Positions 1 to 6,774 are shown, numbered from the stretch's first letter. The stretch is 7,105 bases of DNA from Candidatus Stahliibacteriota bacterium (GCA_030670605.1 DAOVBK010000077.1:1-7105); one strand, 5' to 3'. The notes: a model not told the origin generated them from the sequence alone. Translations and numbers: made by a program.

Positions 1-5
1 CACAA

Positions 6-18
6 TGGGTCTGACCCA
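6..18. repeat. GGTC/GACC palindrome, left-flank copy
   Basis: TGGGTC-T-GACCCA is a perfect 6-bp palindrome around one base. It is a slightly shorter relative of the two GGGGTC/GACCCC palindromes at 6559-6597, so the same repeat family flanks both sides of the gene block. Confidence 0.6.
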
Positions 19-53
19 ATTCACCAGATACACGCATACGCGGTATTTTTGAC

Positions 54-70
54 TTTTGCCTTCTGCCTTT
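54..70. repeat. Short heptad repeat TTYTGCC
   Basis: TTTTGCC and TTCTGCC follow each other at 54-67, with a partial third unit. An 11-bp segment (CTTCTGCCTTT, 60-70) recurs at 144-154, directly after dapF, so the two copies bracket the hairpins. The 7-bp period matches the GCCATnn array on the other flank. Otherwise 1-154 holds no gene that I can support. Confidence 0.4.
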
Positions 71-72
71 GC

Positions 73-109
73 GATTTTTCCCCAAATCTATGATTTGGTT
101 GAAAAAATC
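73..109. repeat. Nested hairpin next to the terminator
   Basis: CCAAATC (82-88) and GATTTGG (92-98) form a perfect 7-bp stem with a 3-nt loop. Outside it, GATTTTT (73-79) and AAAAATC (103-109) form a second 7-bp stem. The outer arm includes the A-run that serves as the U-tract of the operon terminator, so the two structures would compete. Neither strand has a U-run after this hairpin, so it is not itself a standard terminator. Confidence 0.55.
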
Positions 110-141
110 AGCATCCCGTTGCGCGCCAGCGCTATCGGGAT
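102..141 (-). terminator. Probable rho-independent terminator of the operon
   Basis: Just after the dapF stop, the minus-strand transcript can form a stem with outer arms ATCCCG/CGGGAT (136-141 and 113-118) and inner arms GCGC/GCGC (129-132 and 121-124) around a 4-nt loop, with a small mismatch and bulge between them. A run of six U (102-107) begins 5 nt after the stem. The gap between stem and U-run makes it imperfect. Confidence 0.55.
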
Positions 142-154
142 TACTTCTGCCTTT

Positions 155-958
155 CTATTTATAGTAATATACGCCGTCGCACACGTAATTCGCTGAGCCT
201 TCAAGGTAGAGCTTTTCCTTCAAGGTTACCAGCAATTTCCCCCCCCGTGTTTTGCAGGTAACCGGTGACTCAGCAAGGAACAGTTTTGTTGCAATGTACG
301 TTGATGCAAGGACACCGCTGCCGCATGACATGGTTTCATCCTCAACACCGCGTTCATATGTGCGCACAAACACATGGTCTTTCTCTACTTTGACAAAATT
401 AACATTCGTGCCATCGGGCTTGAAATCTTTGTGGCCACGGATCGCCGCGCCGACCTCTTTGACATTAATGTCGTCATAAGAATCAACAAAGATAATGCAA
501 TGCGGAACACCCACCCGTAAAAAACTCGCCTGAAATTTCTTGCGCTTCGCCGTAATGCCAAAATTCAGTTTGATATCTGTTGGTGGTTGTATCTCAATGC
601 TGACTATGCCATTTTTGTAATAGAAGCCCAACGGTCCCACCCCGGAAAGAAATTTGCCTTTTTCCTTGATAAGTCCTAAGCGGTATGCGTAGCCAACAAT
701 GCATCGTGCGCCGTTCAAACACATGACGGCTTCGGTTCCGTCTCTATTGTAATACTTCATGCCGAAGGGATAATCCTTTGACTGTTCTACAAAAATCACA
801 CCATCAGAGCCGGCACCAAGGTGGCGGTCGGCAAATTTCCTCACAAACTCTGGAACGTCGGCACTTGGTACGGTTTCATTAATGATGCCACTGTGATTAT
901 TGATGATGAGAACGTCATTACCTGAACCCTCCATTTTGGTGAAGAAAATCGGCTTCAT
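155..958 (-). CDS. dapF: Diaminopimelate epimerase DapF
   Basis: Predicted cytosolic enzyme (267 aa, normal family length) that interconverts LL- and meso-diaminopimelate, the last step before lysine and a source of the peptidoglycan cross-linking residue. Visible marks: the N-terminal FTKMEGSGND motif (residues 6-15, Asn14 of the substrate pocket), the first catalytic cysteine Cys80 in EAVMCLNGARC, GTNVNFV (183-189), and the second catalytic cysteine Cys212 in ERGVEDETMSCGSG. Both acid/base cysteines are therefore intact. Two local oddities: the residue after Cys80 is Leu where the family usually has Gly (CGNG), and the ERG loop has one residue more than the common ERGVGET form, a variant I recall from other phyla. 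The ATG overlaps the pgsA-like stop by 4 bp (ATGA) and has a GGAG Shine-Dalgarno at 963-966 with a 4-nt spacer. It is the last gene of the operon; a terminator-like hairpin follows its TAG stop. Confidence 0.96.
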   Translation of the reverse strand: MKPIFFTKMEGSGNDVLIINNHSGIINETVPSADVPEFVRKFADRHLGAGSDGVIFVEQSKDYPFGMKYYNRDGTEAVMCLNGARCIVGYAYRLGLIKEKGKFLSGVGPLGFYYKNGIVSIEIQPPTDIKLNFGITAKRKKFQASFLRVGVPHCIIFVDSYDDINVKEVGAAIRGHKDFKPDGTNVNFVKVEKDHVFVRTYERGVEDETMSCGSGVLASTYIATKLFLAESPVTCKTRGGKLLVTLKEKLYLEGSANYVCDGVYYYK

Positions 959-1470
959 CGGTCTCCTTTCATGGCTTTGATATATCTGCCGAGATATATG
1001 GCAAATGAACCGAGAATGGCTGGGATGCTGATATAGAGAAGCACTTCTCCGAGGCGGTTGAGATTGATTGTGAACGCAAGTATGAGCGCAGCGAAAATCA
1101 CTCCTGTGATTTTGCCGGGGAGGTTAGCTTTGAAAACGACTGATTTGTGTCGATACAAAACGTAACTACCAATGAGAATAAGCACGTCACGTGCTATGAT
1201 AATAATAACTCCCCACGGGGGAATTACGTTGACGGCATAGAGCGTGATCAGTATGACAATGAGCGATATTTTGTCACACACGGGATCGAGAACTTTGCCA
1301 ATCTCTGATTCCTGATGGAGGGTTCTTGCAAGAAACCCATCTGCTGCATCAGTTAACAGAGCAATGAGCATTATCACAAACGCGGTTATGCGCTTGTCTA
1401 CAAGCAGAAAATAGACGATAAAGGGGAGCAGAACGAGCCGCGAAAGGGTGATGACATTAGAAACAGTCAT
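955..1470 (-). CDS. pgsA: CDP-alcohol phosphatidyltransferase, probably phosphatidylglycerophosphate synthase (PgsA-like)
   Basis: Integral membrane enzyme expected to transfer a phosphatidyl group from CDP-diacylglycerol to an alcohol, most likely glycerol-3-phosphate, the committed step to phosphatidylglycerol. The complete family signature D-x2-DG-x2-AR-x8-G-x3-D-x3-D is present at residues 41-66 (starts DAADG, ends DPVCD), with all catalytic and metal-binding Asp residues. About six hydrophobic helices are visible. The N-terminus MTVSNVITLSRLVLLPF matches the usual family start, so I chose the ATG at 1470 (171 aa; GGA 5 nt upstream). An ATG at 1500 (181 aa, starting MTNGAS) lies 16 bp after the recN stop and is a real alternative. 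The still longer in-frame opening to 1623 runs through the end of recN and is not credible. The stop overlaps the dapF start by 4 bp. The alcohol specificity cannot be read from sequence, so a cardiolipin-synthase-type or other family member is possible. Confidence 0.9.
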   Translation of the reverse strand: MTVSNVITLSRLVLLPFIVYFLLVDKRITAFVIMLIALLTDAADGFLARTLHQESEIGKVLDPVCDKISLIVILITLYAVNVIPPWGVIIIIARDVLILIGSYVLYRHKSVVFKANLPGKITGVIFAALILAFTINLNRLGEVLLYISIPAILGSFAIYLGRYIKAMKGDR

Positions 1471-1516
1471 AATGTTCCGTGTCGATGCTCCGTTCGTCAT
1501 GTGCTCTATACCCCCG

Positions 1517-3175
1517 CTATTTGGCTCGACCTTTCTGCAAGAACTCTGCAGCATGTTCGACTGTTTTTTGTGTAATTTTCTTTCCACCGAGCATACGCGC
1601 GATTTCCATTTTGCGTTTTTCACTATCGAGCCTGGTGACTTTTGTGAATGTCTGTGTGCCCTTGATCTCCTTTTCTACGAGCATATGATTGTCGGCAAAG
1701 ATCGATATCTGGGGTAGATGGGTTATGCAGATGATCTGATGCTGCTGACTCACCTTGGCAAGGAGTTCACCAACAGCTTCAGCAATCCTGCCGCCGATGC
1801 CTGTATCAACTTCATCGAAAATCATTGTTGGAATTTTGTCCACGGCGGAGAGTATCGTCTTAAGCGATAGCGTAATACGCGATATTTCACCACCAGATGC
1901 CACTTTTCGTAGTGGCTTCAGCTCTTCGCCAGGATTGGTTGAAATGTAGAATTCCACATCATCCGCGCCGCTCTCATCCAGATTCTTTTCTGTGATTTGT
2001 ATTTTGAACTGAGCTTTTTCCATTCCGAGATGTATGAGTTCCGCAAGTATTTTCTTCGTGAGCAATATTGCCGCTTTGTGCCGACGCGATGACAATTCAG
2101 CAGCCTGCTTTGTTATCGTCTGTTCGATTGCTGTAATCTGTTCTTTGGTTTTCGCGATTTCTCTATCGTGTGATTCAATCTGTGTTAGTTCCTTTTTCAT
2201 GTTCGCAAGGTTTTGTTGGATTTCCTCATGCGTTTTTCCCAACTTTTTCTTCAGTCTGCCGACCGCATCTAATCGCTCAATTACTTCATCGAGCCGGTCC
2301 TGGCTGAATTCAATACCACTCGCGTAGCTGCTCAGCTCTCTATAGATATCATCAACCGAGCAAAGCAGATTTTCGAATCGCCTCCTTGTTTTCTCGAGTG
2401 ACGTGTCATATGAAGCAAGTTCGTCAAGTGATCTTTTTACTTTTGCAAGATGCTCTATTGCTGACCCTTCAACGTCATAGAGATGCGCGACTGTATCGGA
2501 TGTAAGTGTCGCTCTTTTCTCGGTACTTAAGAGCATTTTCTTTTCTTCTTCTAAACGCTCTTCTTCTCCGGGTTTGAGGTTTGATTTCTCTATTTCGTTA
2601 ATCTGGTATTTTAGATAATCAATCCTTTCATCACGCTGCACTACTGCAGCCTTTAACTGTTCGATTTTCTTTTTGAGTTCTGTGTATATGTTGTAGTTCC
2701 TACGATACGTTGCTTTCTGATCATCGACACCAGCAAAGGAATCGAGCAACGTCAGGTGGTTTTTGGCAGAGAACAGTGATTGATTTTCATACTGCCCTAT
2801 GAGATCGATTATGTCCTGCGCGAGCTCCTTTAGTAGATTAATGCTCACGATTTGATCATTGATGTAGGCATTCTGTCGTTTACCACGTTCAATCTTTCTT
2901 CGGATAATGATCTCTGTATCCGCTTCTATCCCTGTTTCCCTCAGTCGTTCGCGAACTGATGTCGGTATCTGGAATATGCCGGTGACTTCGGCGGCATCTT
3001 TGCCACTGCGAATAAGGACGTCCTCCATGCGGCTGCCACAGAGCGTGGCGATTGCCTCGACGATCATTGATTTTCCTGCGCCGGTTTCGCCGGTGACGGT
3101 CGTGAGACCATCTTCAAAATCAACCGTTATATCCTCCATGAGAGCAAGGTTCTTCACTTTGAGGAGTTTAAGCAT
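1517..3175 (-). CDS. recN: DNA repair protein RecN (SMC-like ATPase)
   Basis: RecN is a cohesin/SMC-like ATPase that acts early at DNA double-strand breaks. At 552 aa it has the family's normal length and layout: head half 1 with Walker A GETGAGKS (29-36), long charged helical/coiled-coil segments (about 150-220 and 310-370) around a central region, then head half 2 with the ABC signature VASGGEISR (425-433), Walker B MIFDEVDTGIGG (451-462) and the switch motif ITHLPQ (484-489). All ATPase motifs are intact. The stretch GQYENQSL (127-134) stands where many RecN proteins read GQHEHQSL, a modest deviation near the ATPase head. The ATG at 3175 overlaps the nadK stop by 8 bp and has a strong GGAGG at 3184-3188 with an 8-nt spacer, so this gene has its own good ribosome entry site inside nadK. 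In many bacteria recN sits next to nadK, which supports the call. No LexA-like SOS box was recognised in front of it. Confidence 0.97.
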   Translation of the reverse strand: MLKLLKVKNLALMEDITVDFEDGLTTVTGETGAGKSMIVEAIATLCGSRMEDVLIRSGKDAAEVTGIFQIPTSVRERLRETGIEADTEIIIRRKIERGKRQNAYINDQIVSINLLKELAQDIIDLIGQYENQSLFSAKNHLTLLDSFAGVDDQKATYRRNYNIYTELKKKIEQLKAAVVQRDERIDYLKYQINEIEKSNLKPGEEERLEEEKKMLLSTEKRATLTSDTVAHLYDVEGSAIEHLAKVKRSLDELASYDTSLEKTRRRFENLLCSVDDIYRELSSYASGIEFSQDRLDEVIERLDAVGRLKKKLGKTHEEIQQNLANMKKELTQIESHDREIAKTKEQITAIEQTITKQAAELSSRRHKAAILLTKKILAELIHLGMEKAQFKIQITEKNLDESGADDVEFYISTNPGEELKPLRKVASGGEISRITLSLKTILSAVDKIPTMIFDEVDTGIGGRIAEAVGELLAKVSQQHQIICITHLPQISIFADNHMLVEKEIKGTQTFTKVTRLDSEKRKMEIARMLGGKKITQKTVEHAAEFLQKGRAK

Positions 3176-3950
3176 GCTCTCTGCCTCCCCATTTCATCTT
3201 CTCACGGAGGGTGTTGAAGAACGTTGTATGCAGTGGCTTAATGAGTTTGATGTATCCACGCGCCTTCCTGAAGGTGATGACCTGCTGGTTACGAATGGTC
3301 CTTGAACGTTGACCATCGGCGACGAGCGATGCTTTGCCTTTCTGACCTACCTTTATCTCAACAACGCTGTTTGACGGTAGTACGATCGGTCGCACCGAGA
3401 GTGTATGAGGCGCAATTGGTGTCACAATAAGTGCTTCTGTGTCTGGGAGCAGGATTGGACCACCAGTCGCAAGTGCATAGGCGGTCGAGCCAGTCGGGGT
3501 GGCGATAACAATACCGTCAGCAATGAACCGACAGATATATTCCTTGTTGATAATTGCAGAAAATTCAACCGCACGACCAGGGATCCGGGTGATGATGGAG
3601 ATGTCATTGAGCGCTTGAAGAGTGCGTCCATTGAATCGTGCCTGCACGAGCATACGTTTTTCGAAGACGTATTTTTTCGACCTGATCTCTTTCAACGTGG
3701 AATCAAGTTTGCTGAAGGTTACGTTGGTCAGGAAGCCGAGACCACCCACATTGACGCCGAGAACAGGCAATCCTTTTCTACCATAGAGATACGCAGCACG
3801 CAAGAGCGTTCCATCACCTCCCAACGCAATGATAAAATCGGGTTTTGGCGCTACCGTGAAACCATTATCTTTAAGTAGTTGTTCACACCGCTTCACAATA
3901 CTCTTGGCGCCAGGTTTCTTGATATTGGTAACGATCTTGACTTTTTTCAT
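3168..3950 (-). CDS. nadK: NAD kinase
   Basis: Phosphorylates NAD to NADP with ATP or polyphosphate in the cytosol. The 260-aa protein is on the short side of the bacterial family but complete. Visible motifs: GGDGT (44-48, catalytic Asp46), NVGGLGFLT (67-75), the LND motif (114-116, the usual NE/D position that binds NAD), ADGIVIATPTGSTAY (144-158, nucleotide-binding and fold-defining) and a C-terminal VADGQ (about 211-215). The ATG overlaps the prmC stop by 4 bp (ATGA). There is no close Shine-Dalgarno (AGGGAA lies too far upstream), so translation is probably coupled to prmC. It precedes recN, a gene pair seen in many bacterial genomes. No sign of frameshift or truncation. Confidence 0.96.
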   Translation of the reverse strand: MKKVKIVTNIKKPGAKSIVKRCEQLLKDNGFTVAPKPDFIIALGGDGTLLRAAYLYGRKGLPVLGVNVGGLGFLTNVTFSKLDSTLKEIRSKKYVFEKRMLVQARFNGRTLQALNDISIITRIPGRAVEFSAIINKEYICRFIADGIVIATPTGSTAYALATGGPILLPDTEALIVTPIAPHTLSVRPIVLPSNSVVEIKVGQKGKASLVADGQRSRTIRNQQVITFRKARGYIKLIKPLHTTFFNTLREKMKWGGREHA

Positions 3951-4765
3951 ACTTCTGTGTTCCCTATGAGCAAATAACGGAACCGGTTAAACAAATCTTT
4001 ATGAAAGGAGAAAGGCATGGATAGGGTTTTGCTCAGGAGTTCATGCAGGATGTCCACCTGTTCTTCATCGATCTCTATTGCCATACTACCGTTGTGTGTT
4101 AAGAAATCTCCACCACGTTCGATGAGTTTCGTGATGAACTGAATACCATTTTTGCCACCATCGAGTGAAGACAGTGGCTCAAAGTTACGTACACTCCTCG
4201 GCAGCGCAGGTAAGCGGGAATGCGGTATGTACGGAGGGTTTGATATGATCATATCAAATTGTCCTGACAGAGCATCAAACATATCGCCGCGCATCAAGGT
4301 TATGCGCGTGTCGAGCCCATGATTTCTAATATTGGTGTGCGCGCACGTCAGTGCTGTTTCCGAAATGTCTGTTGCGACAATGAATGCAGTCGGAAAAATG
4401 TGAGCAAGTGCGATCGCAATCGCACCGGACCCTGTGCCTATTTCCAGGATCGTACAAGGAGGTTCTTTCGAACATTGAGCGATAAGGTCAATGAAATACT
4501 CAGTCTCGAGTCGCGGTATGAAGACACCCGGTTCGATATGTAGTTCATATTCTCGGAAACGGGTTCTCTTCGTGACATATTCGATTGGCATATCCTCTTT
4601 CAGCTGTGCGAGCTTCCGCTCAAGTGTCTTCTGTGTGGCAGTATCGATTGTCCCATTCAAATAGATATGGAATCGTGGTTGCTCGAGCAGAGATGCAACA
4701 ACCAGTTCAGCTTCGTCCCTGCTGATACCGAACTCCTTACTGACTCGTCTTATGACCTCTCTCAT
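3947..4765 (-). CDS. prmC: Peptide chain release factor N5-glutamine methyltransferase PrmC
   Basis: SAM-dependent methyltransferase that methylates the glutamine of the GGQ motif in release factors; its substrate RF1 is encoded immediately upstream. Visible features (numbered from the chosen ATG): a helical N-terminal domain (about 1-75), FIPRLETE (82-89, usually IPRPETE), the SAM-binding glycine loop [15 protein letters not shown] (106-120), the acidic motif ATDIS (131-135), and the catalytic NPPYIP motif (176-181) that binds the target glutamine. Length of 272 aa is typical. Start choice: ATG at 4765, with GAGG at 4769-4772 but only 3 nt away. A TTG at 4774 would add three residues and has no visible Shine-Dalgarno. 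Either start lies inside the 3' end of prfA, an overlap of about 29-38 bp, so coupled translation is likely. The stop overlaps nadK by 4 bp. Confidence 0.94.
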   Translation of the reverse strand: MREVIRRVSKEFGISRDEAELVVASLLEQPRFHIYLNGTIDTATQKTLERKLAQLKEDMPIEYVTKRTRFREYELHIEPGVFIPRLETEYFIDLIAQCSKEPPCTILEIGTGSGAIAIALAHIFPTAFIVATDISETALTCAHTNIRNHGLDTRITLMRGDMFDALSGQFDMIISNPPYIPHSRLPALPRSVRNFEPLSSLDGGKNGIQFITKLIERGGDFLTHNGSMAIEIDEEQVDILHELLSKTLSMPFSFHKDLFNRFRYLLIGNTEV

Positions 4766-5792
4766 GTTCCTCAAGCTTTTTTATTATGGCGTCGAGCTCG
4801 CCTTCGAGCACTGCATCCAGCTTATAGAGGCTCAAGCTGATTCTGTGATCGGTGATTCGATTCTGCGGGAAATTGTACGTCCTGATCTTCTCACTCCGTT
4901 CGCCCGTCCCGACCTGCTGCTTTCGCTCTTGATGTATTGCCTCCTCGCGCTTCTGCTCTTCCCGGGCAGCGAGTCGTGCACGCAGGATTTTCATCGCCCT
5001 TACGCGGTTCTTGTGCTGGGAGCGTTCATCCTGGCACGAAACGACCATGCCACTTGGGATGTGCGTAATCCTCACTGCTGAGGAGACCTTGTTTACGTTC
5101 TGGCCGCCGTGGCCACCAGCTCGAAACGTATCAATCCGGAGGTCATTTGGGCTGATCTCAAACTGTGCTTCTTCGATTTCTGGTAGTACGGCAACGGTTA
5201 CCGTTGATGTGTGTATTCTCCCGCCTGCTTCAGTCACCGGTACTCGCTGAACACGATGCACGCCACTTTCATGATGGAAAACTCTGTAGGCATCTTCTCC
5301 TGAAGCGAGAAAGATGATTTCCTTGAACCCGCCAATATCGCTCTGGTGTGAAGATAGAACTTCATACGTGAGGCCTCTTTTTTCCACGTATTTTGTGTAC
5401 ATGCGGAAAAGATCGGCAGCGAATAGTGATGCCTCATCGCCGCCAGTGCCGGCTCTGATTTCCACGATACAATTCTTCTGGTATTCTTCATACTGTGGAT
5501 TGGAGAGGGTGTCGATTTCGCTTTCAACAGTCTGCAGTTGTTTTTCCAGTTCCTTAATCTCGTGTGCAGCAACTTCTTTCAATTGCTCGTCGTCACTTTG
5601 CAGAATCTCTCGCGCATCATCGATTTCCTTGAGCGTCTGATCATGCTTGTGGTACAGTTGGATAATCTGTTCTAATTTTTTGTATTTTTTCGAAAGCGAA
5701 GCATATTTTTTCGGATTCTTAAACACATCGGGCGATGCGAGCAGCGTGCCTATTTCTTTCAGTTGAGTCTCATGTTCTTGACGATTTTTCAA
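4737..5792 (-). CDS. prfA: Peptide chain release factor 1 (RF1)
   Basis: Class I release factor that reads UAA/UAG stop codons in the ribosomal A site and triggers peptide release. The 351-aa protein has an N-terminal helical coiled domain (1-105), the conserved region [15 protein letters not shown] (111-125), the codon-recognition tripeptide PVT (185-187, the RF1-type PxT rather than the SPF of RF2), and the catalytic loop GGHGGQ (226-231) whose Gln231 is the PrmC target. The tail is basic (about 260-320), as usual. The start is a TTG: no ATG lies upstream before an in-frame TGA, and AGGAG at 5800-5804 sits 7 nt before the TTG, so this unusual start is well supported. It begins 55 bp after the regulator gene with no terminator between, and its 3' end overlaps prmC. 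Confidence 0.96.
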   Translation of the reverse strand: MKNRQEHETQLKEIGTLLASPDVFKNPKKYASLSKKYKKLEQIIQLYHKHDQTLKEIDDAREILQSDDEQLKEVAAHEIKELEKQLQTVESEIDTLSNPQYEEYQKNCIVEIRAGTGGDEASLFAADLFRMYTKYVEKRGLTYEVLSSHQSDIGGFKEIIFLASGEDAYRVFHHESGVHRVQRVPVTEAGGRIHTSTVTVAVLPEIEEAQFEISPNDLRIDTFRAGGHGGQNVNKVSSAVRITHIPSGMVVSCQDERSQHKNRVRAMKILRARLAAREEQKREEAIHQERKQQVGTGERSEKIRTYNFPQNRITDHRISLSLYKLDAVLEGELDAIIKKLEEHERGHKTSQ

Positions 5793-5799
5793 GTGACTA

Positions 5800-5804
5800 C
5801 TCCT
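5800..5804 (-). promoter_or_regulatory. Shine-Dalgarno that fixes the TTG start of prfA
   Basis: AGGAG with a 7-nt spacer to the TTG at 5792. The 55-bp gap after the regulator gene contains no ATG in the prfA frame, and an in-frame TGA lies upstream, so this site decides the start. Confidence 0.75.
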
Positions 5805-5847
5805 GTTACTATTATGGGTTCACACCGTCACATGAAATCGGGCGGCG

Positions 5848-6480
5848 TTATATTTTTTCGAATTTTTCCTTCAATGCAATATATCGCAGGTAATCATCAA
5901 GGTCTTCAACGCCTTTGATTACCAGTGTGTTTTCCAACATTTTTACAAGGCCTGCCTTTTCAAGATTCTGTGTATAGATCTGGATCTTACTTTGCTCAAT
6001 ACCAGTCAGGTGAGCAAGATTTTCCATGGAAAAAGGGCTTATGGCAATACCCTGGTCGGTCTTCTTCCCCGTCTCTTTTGCCTTTGTAATTATATATGCA
6101 ACGACCCTTCGTTCCTGGCTCTTGATCGTGAGCAGCCGTATTTGCTCATCCGTTGCCCTCAACCGACGGGAGAGTGTTTCCAGGACATAATGGATCAGAG
6201 GGTTTTCTTTGATCTTTGCCTGGAAGGTCTCCTTGTCAATGACAAGAAGCGATACCGGCGTCGCGCCTATTGCGCCCGCAGACCGCGGCGAACCGTCAAT
6301 GATCGCCATTTCGCCAAAGAAGTCGCCTTCTTTTAAGACAGCAAGGACTTTCTCGTCTTCACCTGAGCCTTTTGTAATCTTGATCTTGCCCTCGCGAATA
6401 AGATACATGACATCACCCCGGTCGCCTTCGTGGAAGAGGACTTCGCCTGGATTGAGTTTCTTTTCCATCCCGTCTACCAT
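5848..6480 (-). CDS. Crp/Fnr-family transcriptional regulator with cyclic-nucleotide-binding domain
   Basis: A 210-aa cytosolic DNA-binding protein. Residues about 8-95 form a cNMP-binding beta-barrel (LNPGEVLFHEGDRGD at 9-23, then EGDFFGEMAIIDGSPRSA at 51-68). The phosphate-binding cassette keeps the Glu57 and Arg66 positions that contact cyclic nucleotide in Crp. A long dimerisation helix follows (about 95-135), then a winged helix-turn-helix (about 148-190: FSMENLAHLTGIEQSKIQIYTQNLEKAGLV). The protein has no cysteine at all, which rules out an FNR-type iron-sulfur sensor and makes a cAMP-like ligand, or ligand-independent action, more likely. The ATG at 6480 has AGGAGG 4 nt upstream; a second Met at codon 5 is less well placed. 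It is the first gene after a sigma70-like promoter and could regulate itself and the downstream operon. The target genes are unknown. Confidence 0.93.
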   Translation of the reverse strand: MVDGMEKKLNPGEVLFHEGDRGDVMYLIREGKIKITKGSGEDEKVLAVLKEGDFFGEMAIIDGSPRSAGAIGATPVSLLVIDKETFQAKIKENPLIHYVLETLSRRLRATDEQIRLLTIKSQERRVVAYIITKAKETGKKTDQGIAISPFSMENLAHLTGIEQSKIQIYTQNLEKAGLVKMLENTLVIKGVEDLDDYLRYIALKEKFEKI

Positions 6481-6484
6481 TCTT

Positions 6485-6490
6485 CCTCCT
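6485..6490 (-). promoter_or_regulatory. Strong Shine-Dalgarno of the regulator gene
   Basis: AGGAGG, within a longer AAAGGAGG, lies 4 nt before the ATG at 6480. It is the best anti-Shine-Dalgarno match near a start in the window, decides the start codon, and suggests strong translation. Confidence 0.75.
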
Positions 6491-6497
6491 TTGTCAT

Positions 6498-6525
6498 ATT
6501 CTATGGAAAATTAGGATTAAGTCAA
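6498..6525 (-). promoter_or_regulatory. Sigma70-like promoter in front of the regulator gene
   Basis: On the minus strand, TTGACT (6520-6525) and TAGAAT (6498-6503) are separated by 16 bp, close to the housekeeping consensus. Transcription would begin around 6490-6492, leaving a 5' leader of only about 10-12 nt that starts at the Shine-Dalgarno itself. This is the only good promoter I see for the seven-gene block. The exact start site is inferred. Confidence 0.5.
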
Positions 6526-6526
6526 C

Positions 6527-6557
6527 AGTTCATGTGTTCGCAGCCGTGCCATGAACT
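6527..6557. promoter_or_regulatory. 8-bp inverted repeat abutting the -35 box, possible operator
   Basis: AGTTCATG (6527-6534) and CATGAACT (6550-6557) are perfect inverted repeats separated by 15 bp, so their centres are about two helical turns apart. The near arm is 1 bp from the TTGACT -35 box of the regulator promoter. This would suit a dimeric regulator, perhaps the Crp-like protein itself. It does not match the classical TGTGA-N6-TCACA site, and it may simply be the first palindrome of the repeat region. Confidence 0.35.
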
Positions 6558-6558
6558 A

Positions 6559-6597
6559 TGGGGTCAGACCCCAAGAAACAAAAGGGGTCTGACCCCA
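6559..6597. repeat. 14-bp hairpin built from two self-palindromic arms
   Basis: TGGGGTCAGACCCC (6559-6572) and its exact reverse complement (6584-6597) are separated by an 11-nt A-rich loop. Each arm is itself a GGGGTC/GACCCC palindrome, so one large or two small hairpins can form. There is no U-run on either side, so a simple terminator is unlikely. From memory, such GGGGTCAGACCCC motifs occur as interspersed repeats in many environmental bacterial genomes. Confidence 0.75.
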
Positions 6598-6607
6598 GCT
6601 ACCTGCC

Positions 6608-6632
6608 GACCATAGGACAATCCGACTAATGG
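6608..6632. repeat. Half copy (C) of the 8-bp phased repeat
   Basis: GAC recurs at 6608, 6616 and 6624 and the unit ends in GACTAAT. The 25 bp match the right end of copy A (6744-6768) at 21 positions. No left half is present. A 6-bp palindrome GGATAC-T-GTATCC (6631-6643) follows directly. Confidence 0.6.
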
Positions 6633-6644
6633 ATACTGTATCCC

Positions 6645-6666
6645 GTAGTGGTCGAGCGTGCTCGAC
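6645..6666 (+). repeat. REP-like module 1: GTAGTG plus a 7-2-7 palindrome
   Basis: GTAGTG (6645-6650) is followed by the perfect palindrome GTCGAGC-GT-GCTCGAC (6651-6666). A GTAG tetranucleotide next to a short hairpin is the known layout of REP sequences handled by Y1-type TnpA-REP (RAYT) transposases. No such transposase is in the window. Confidence 0.5.
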
Positions 6667-6678
6667 AGAACTCGTATG

Positions 6679-6768
6679 AGTCCCATTGTCGGATGGTCGG
6701 ATAGTCTGATAGTCAAATCATTGATATGACAATACGACAATAAGACTATAAGACAATCAGACTAATAG
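6679..6768. repeat. 8-bp phased GTC/GAC palindrome, copy A
   Basis: GTC occurs at 6680, 6688, 6696, 6704 and 6712 and GAC at 6728, 6736, 6744, 6752 and 6760, all on one 8-bp grid. The arms are mirror images around position 6721, so each GTC faces a GAC. The left units fit GTCnnATn, the right units its complement. The centre ATCATTGAT is itself a palindrome. The unit ends in GACTAATA. Confidence 0.8.
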
Positions 6769-6774
6769 ATAGCC

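Noticed and set aside
1471..1623. N-terminal extension of the pgsA-like protein up to 1623
   Set aside because: The extra residues are read from the 3' end of recN in another frame, are unlike the family, and lie before the usual N-terminal NxITLSR segment.
2034..2327. Plus-strand open frames opposite recN and the other genes
   Set aside because: They are antisense shadows of well-identified genes, rich in Ser, Cys and Phe from the reversed codons, without ribosome sites or recognisable motifs.
5793..5847. Terminator or promoter between the regulator gene and prfA
   Set aside because: No stable stem followed by U-run on the minus strand and no convincing -35/-10 pair in the 55 bp.
6481..6557. 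Classical CRP or FNR box upstream of the regulator
   Set aside because: No TGTGA-N6-TCACA or TTGAT-N4-ATCAA is present; only the different AGTTCATG inverted repeat is seen.
6430..6615. Plus-strand 61-codon frame running from the regulator gene into the repeats
   Set aside because: It is antisense to the regulator start and its promoter, then reads through the GGGGTC palindromes. No Shine-Dalgarno or family resemblance.
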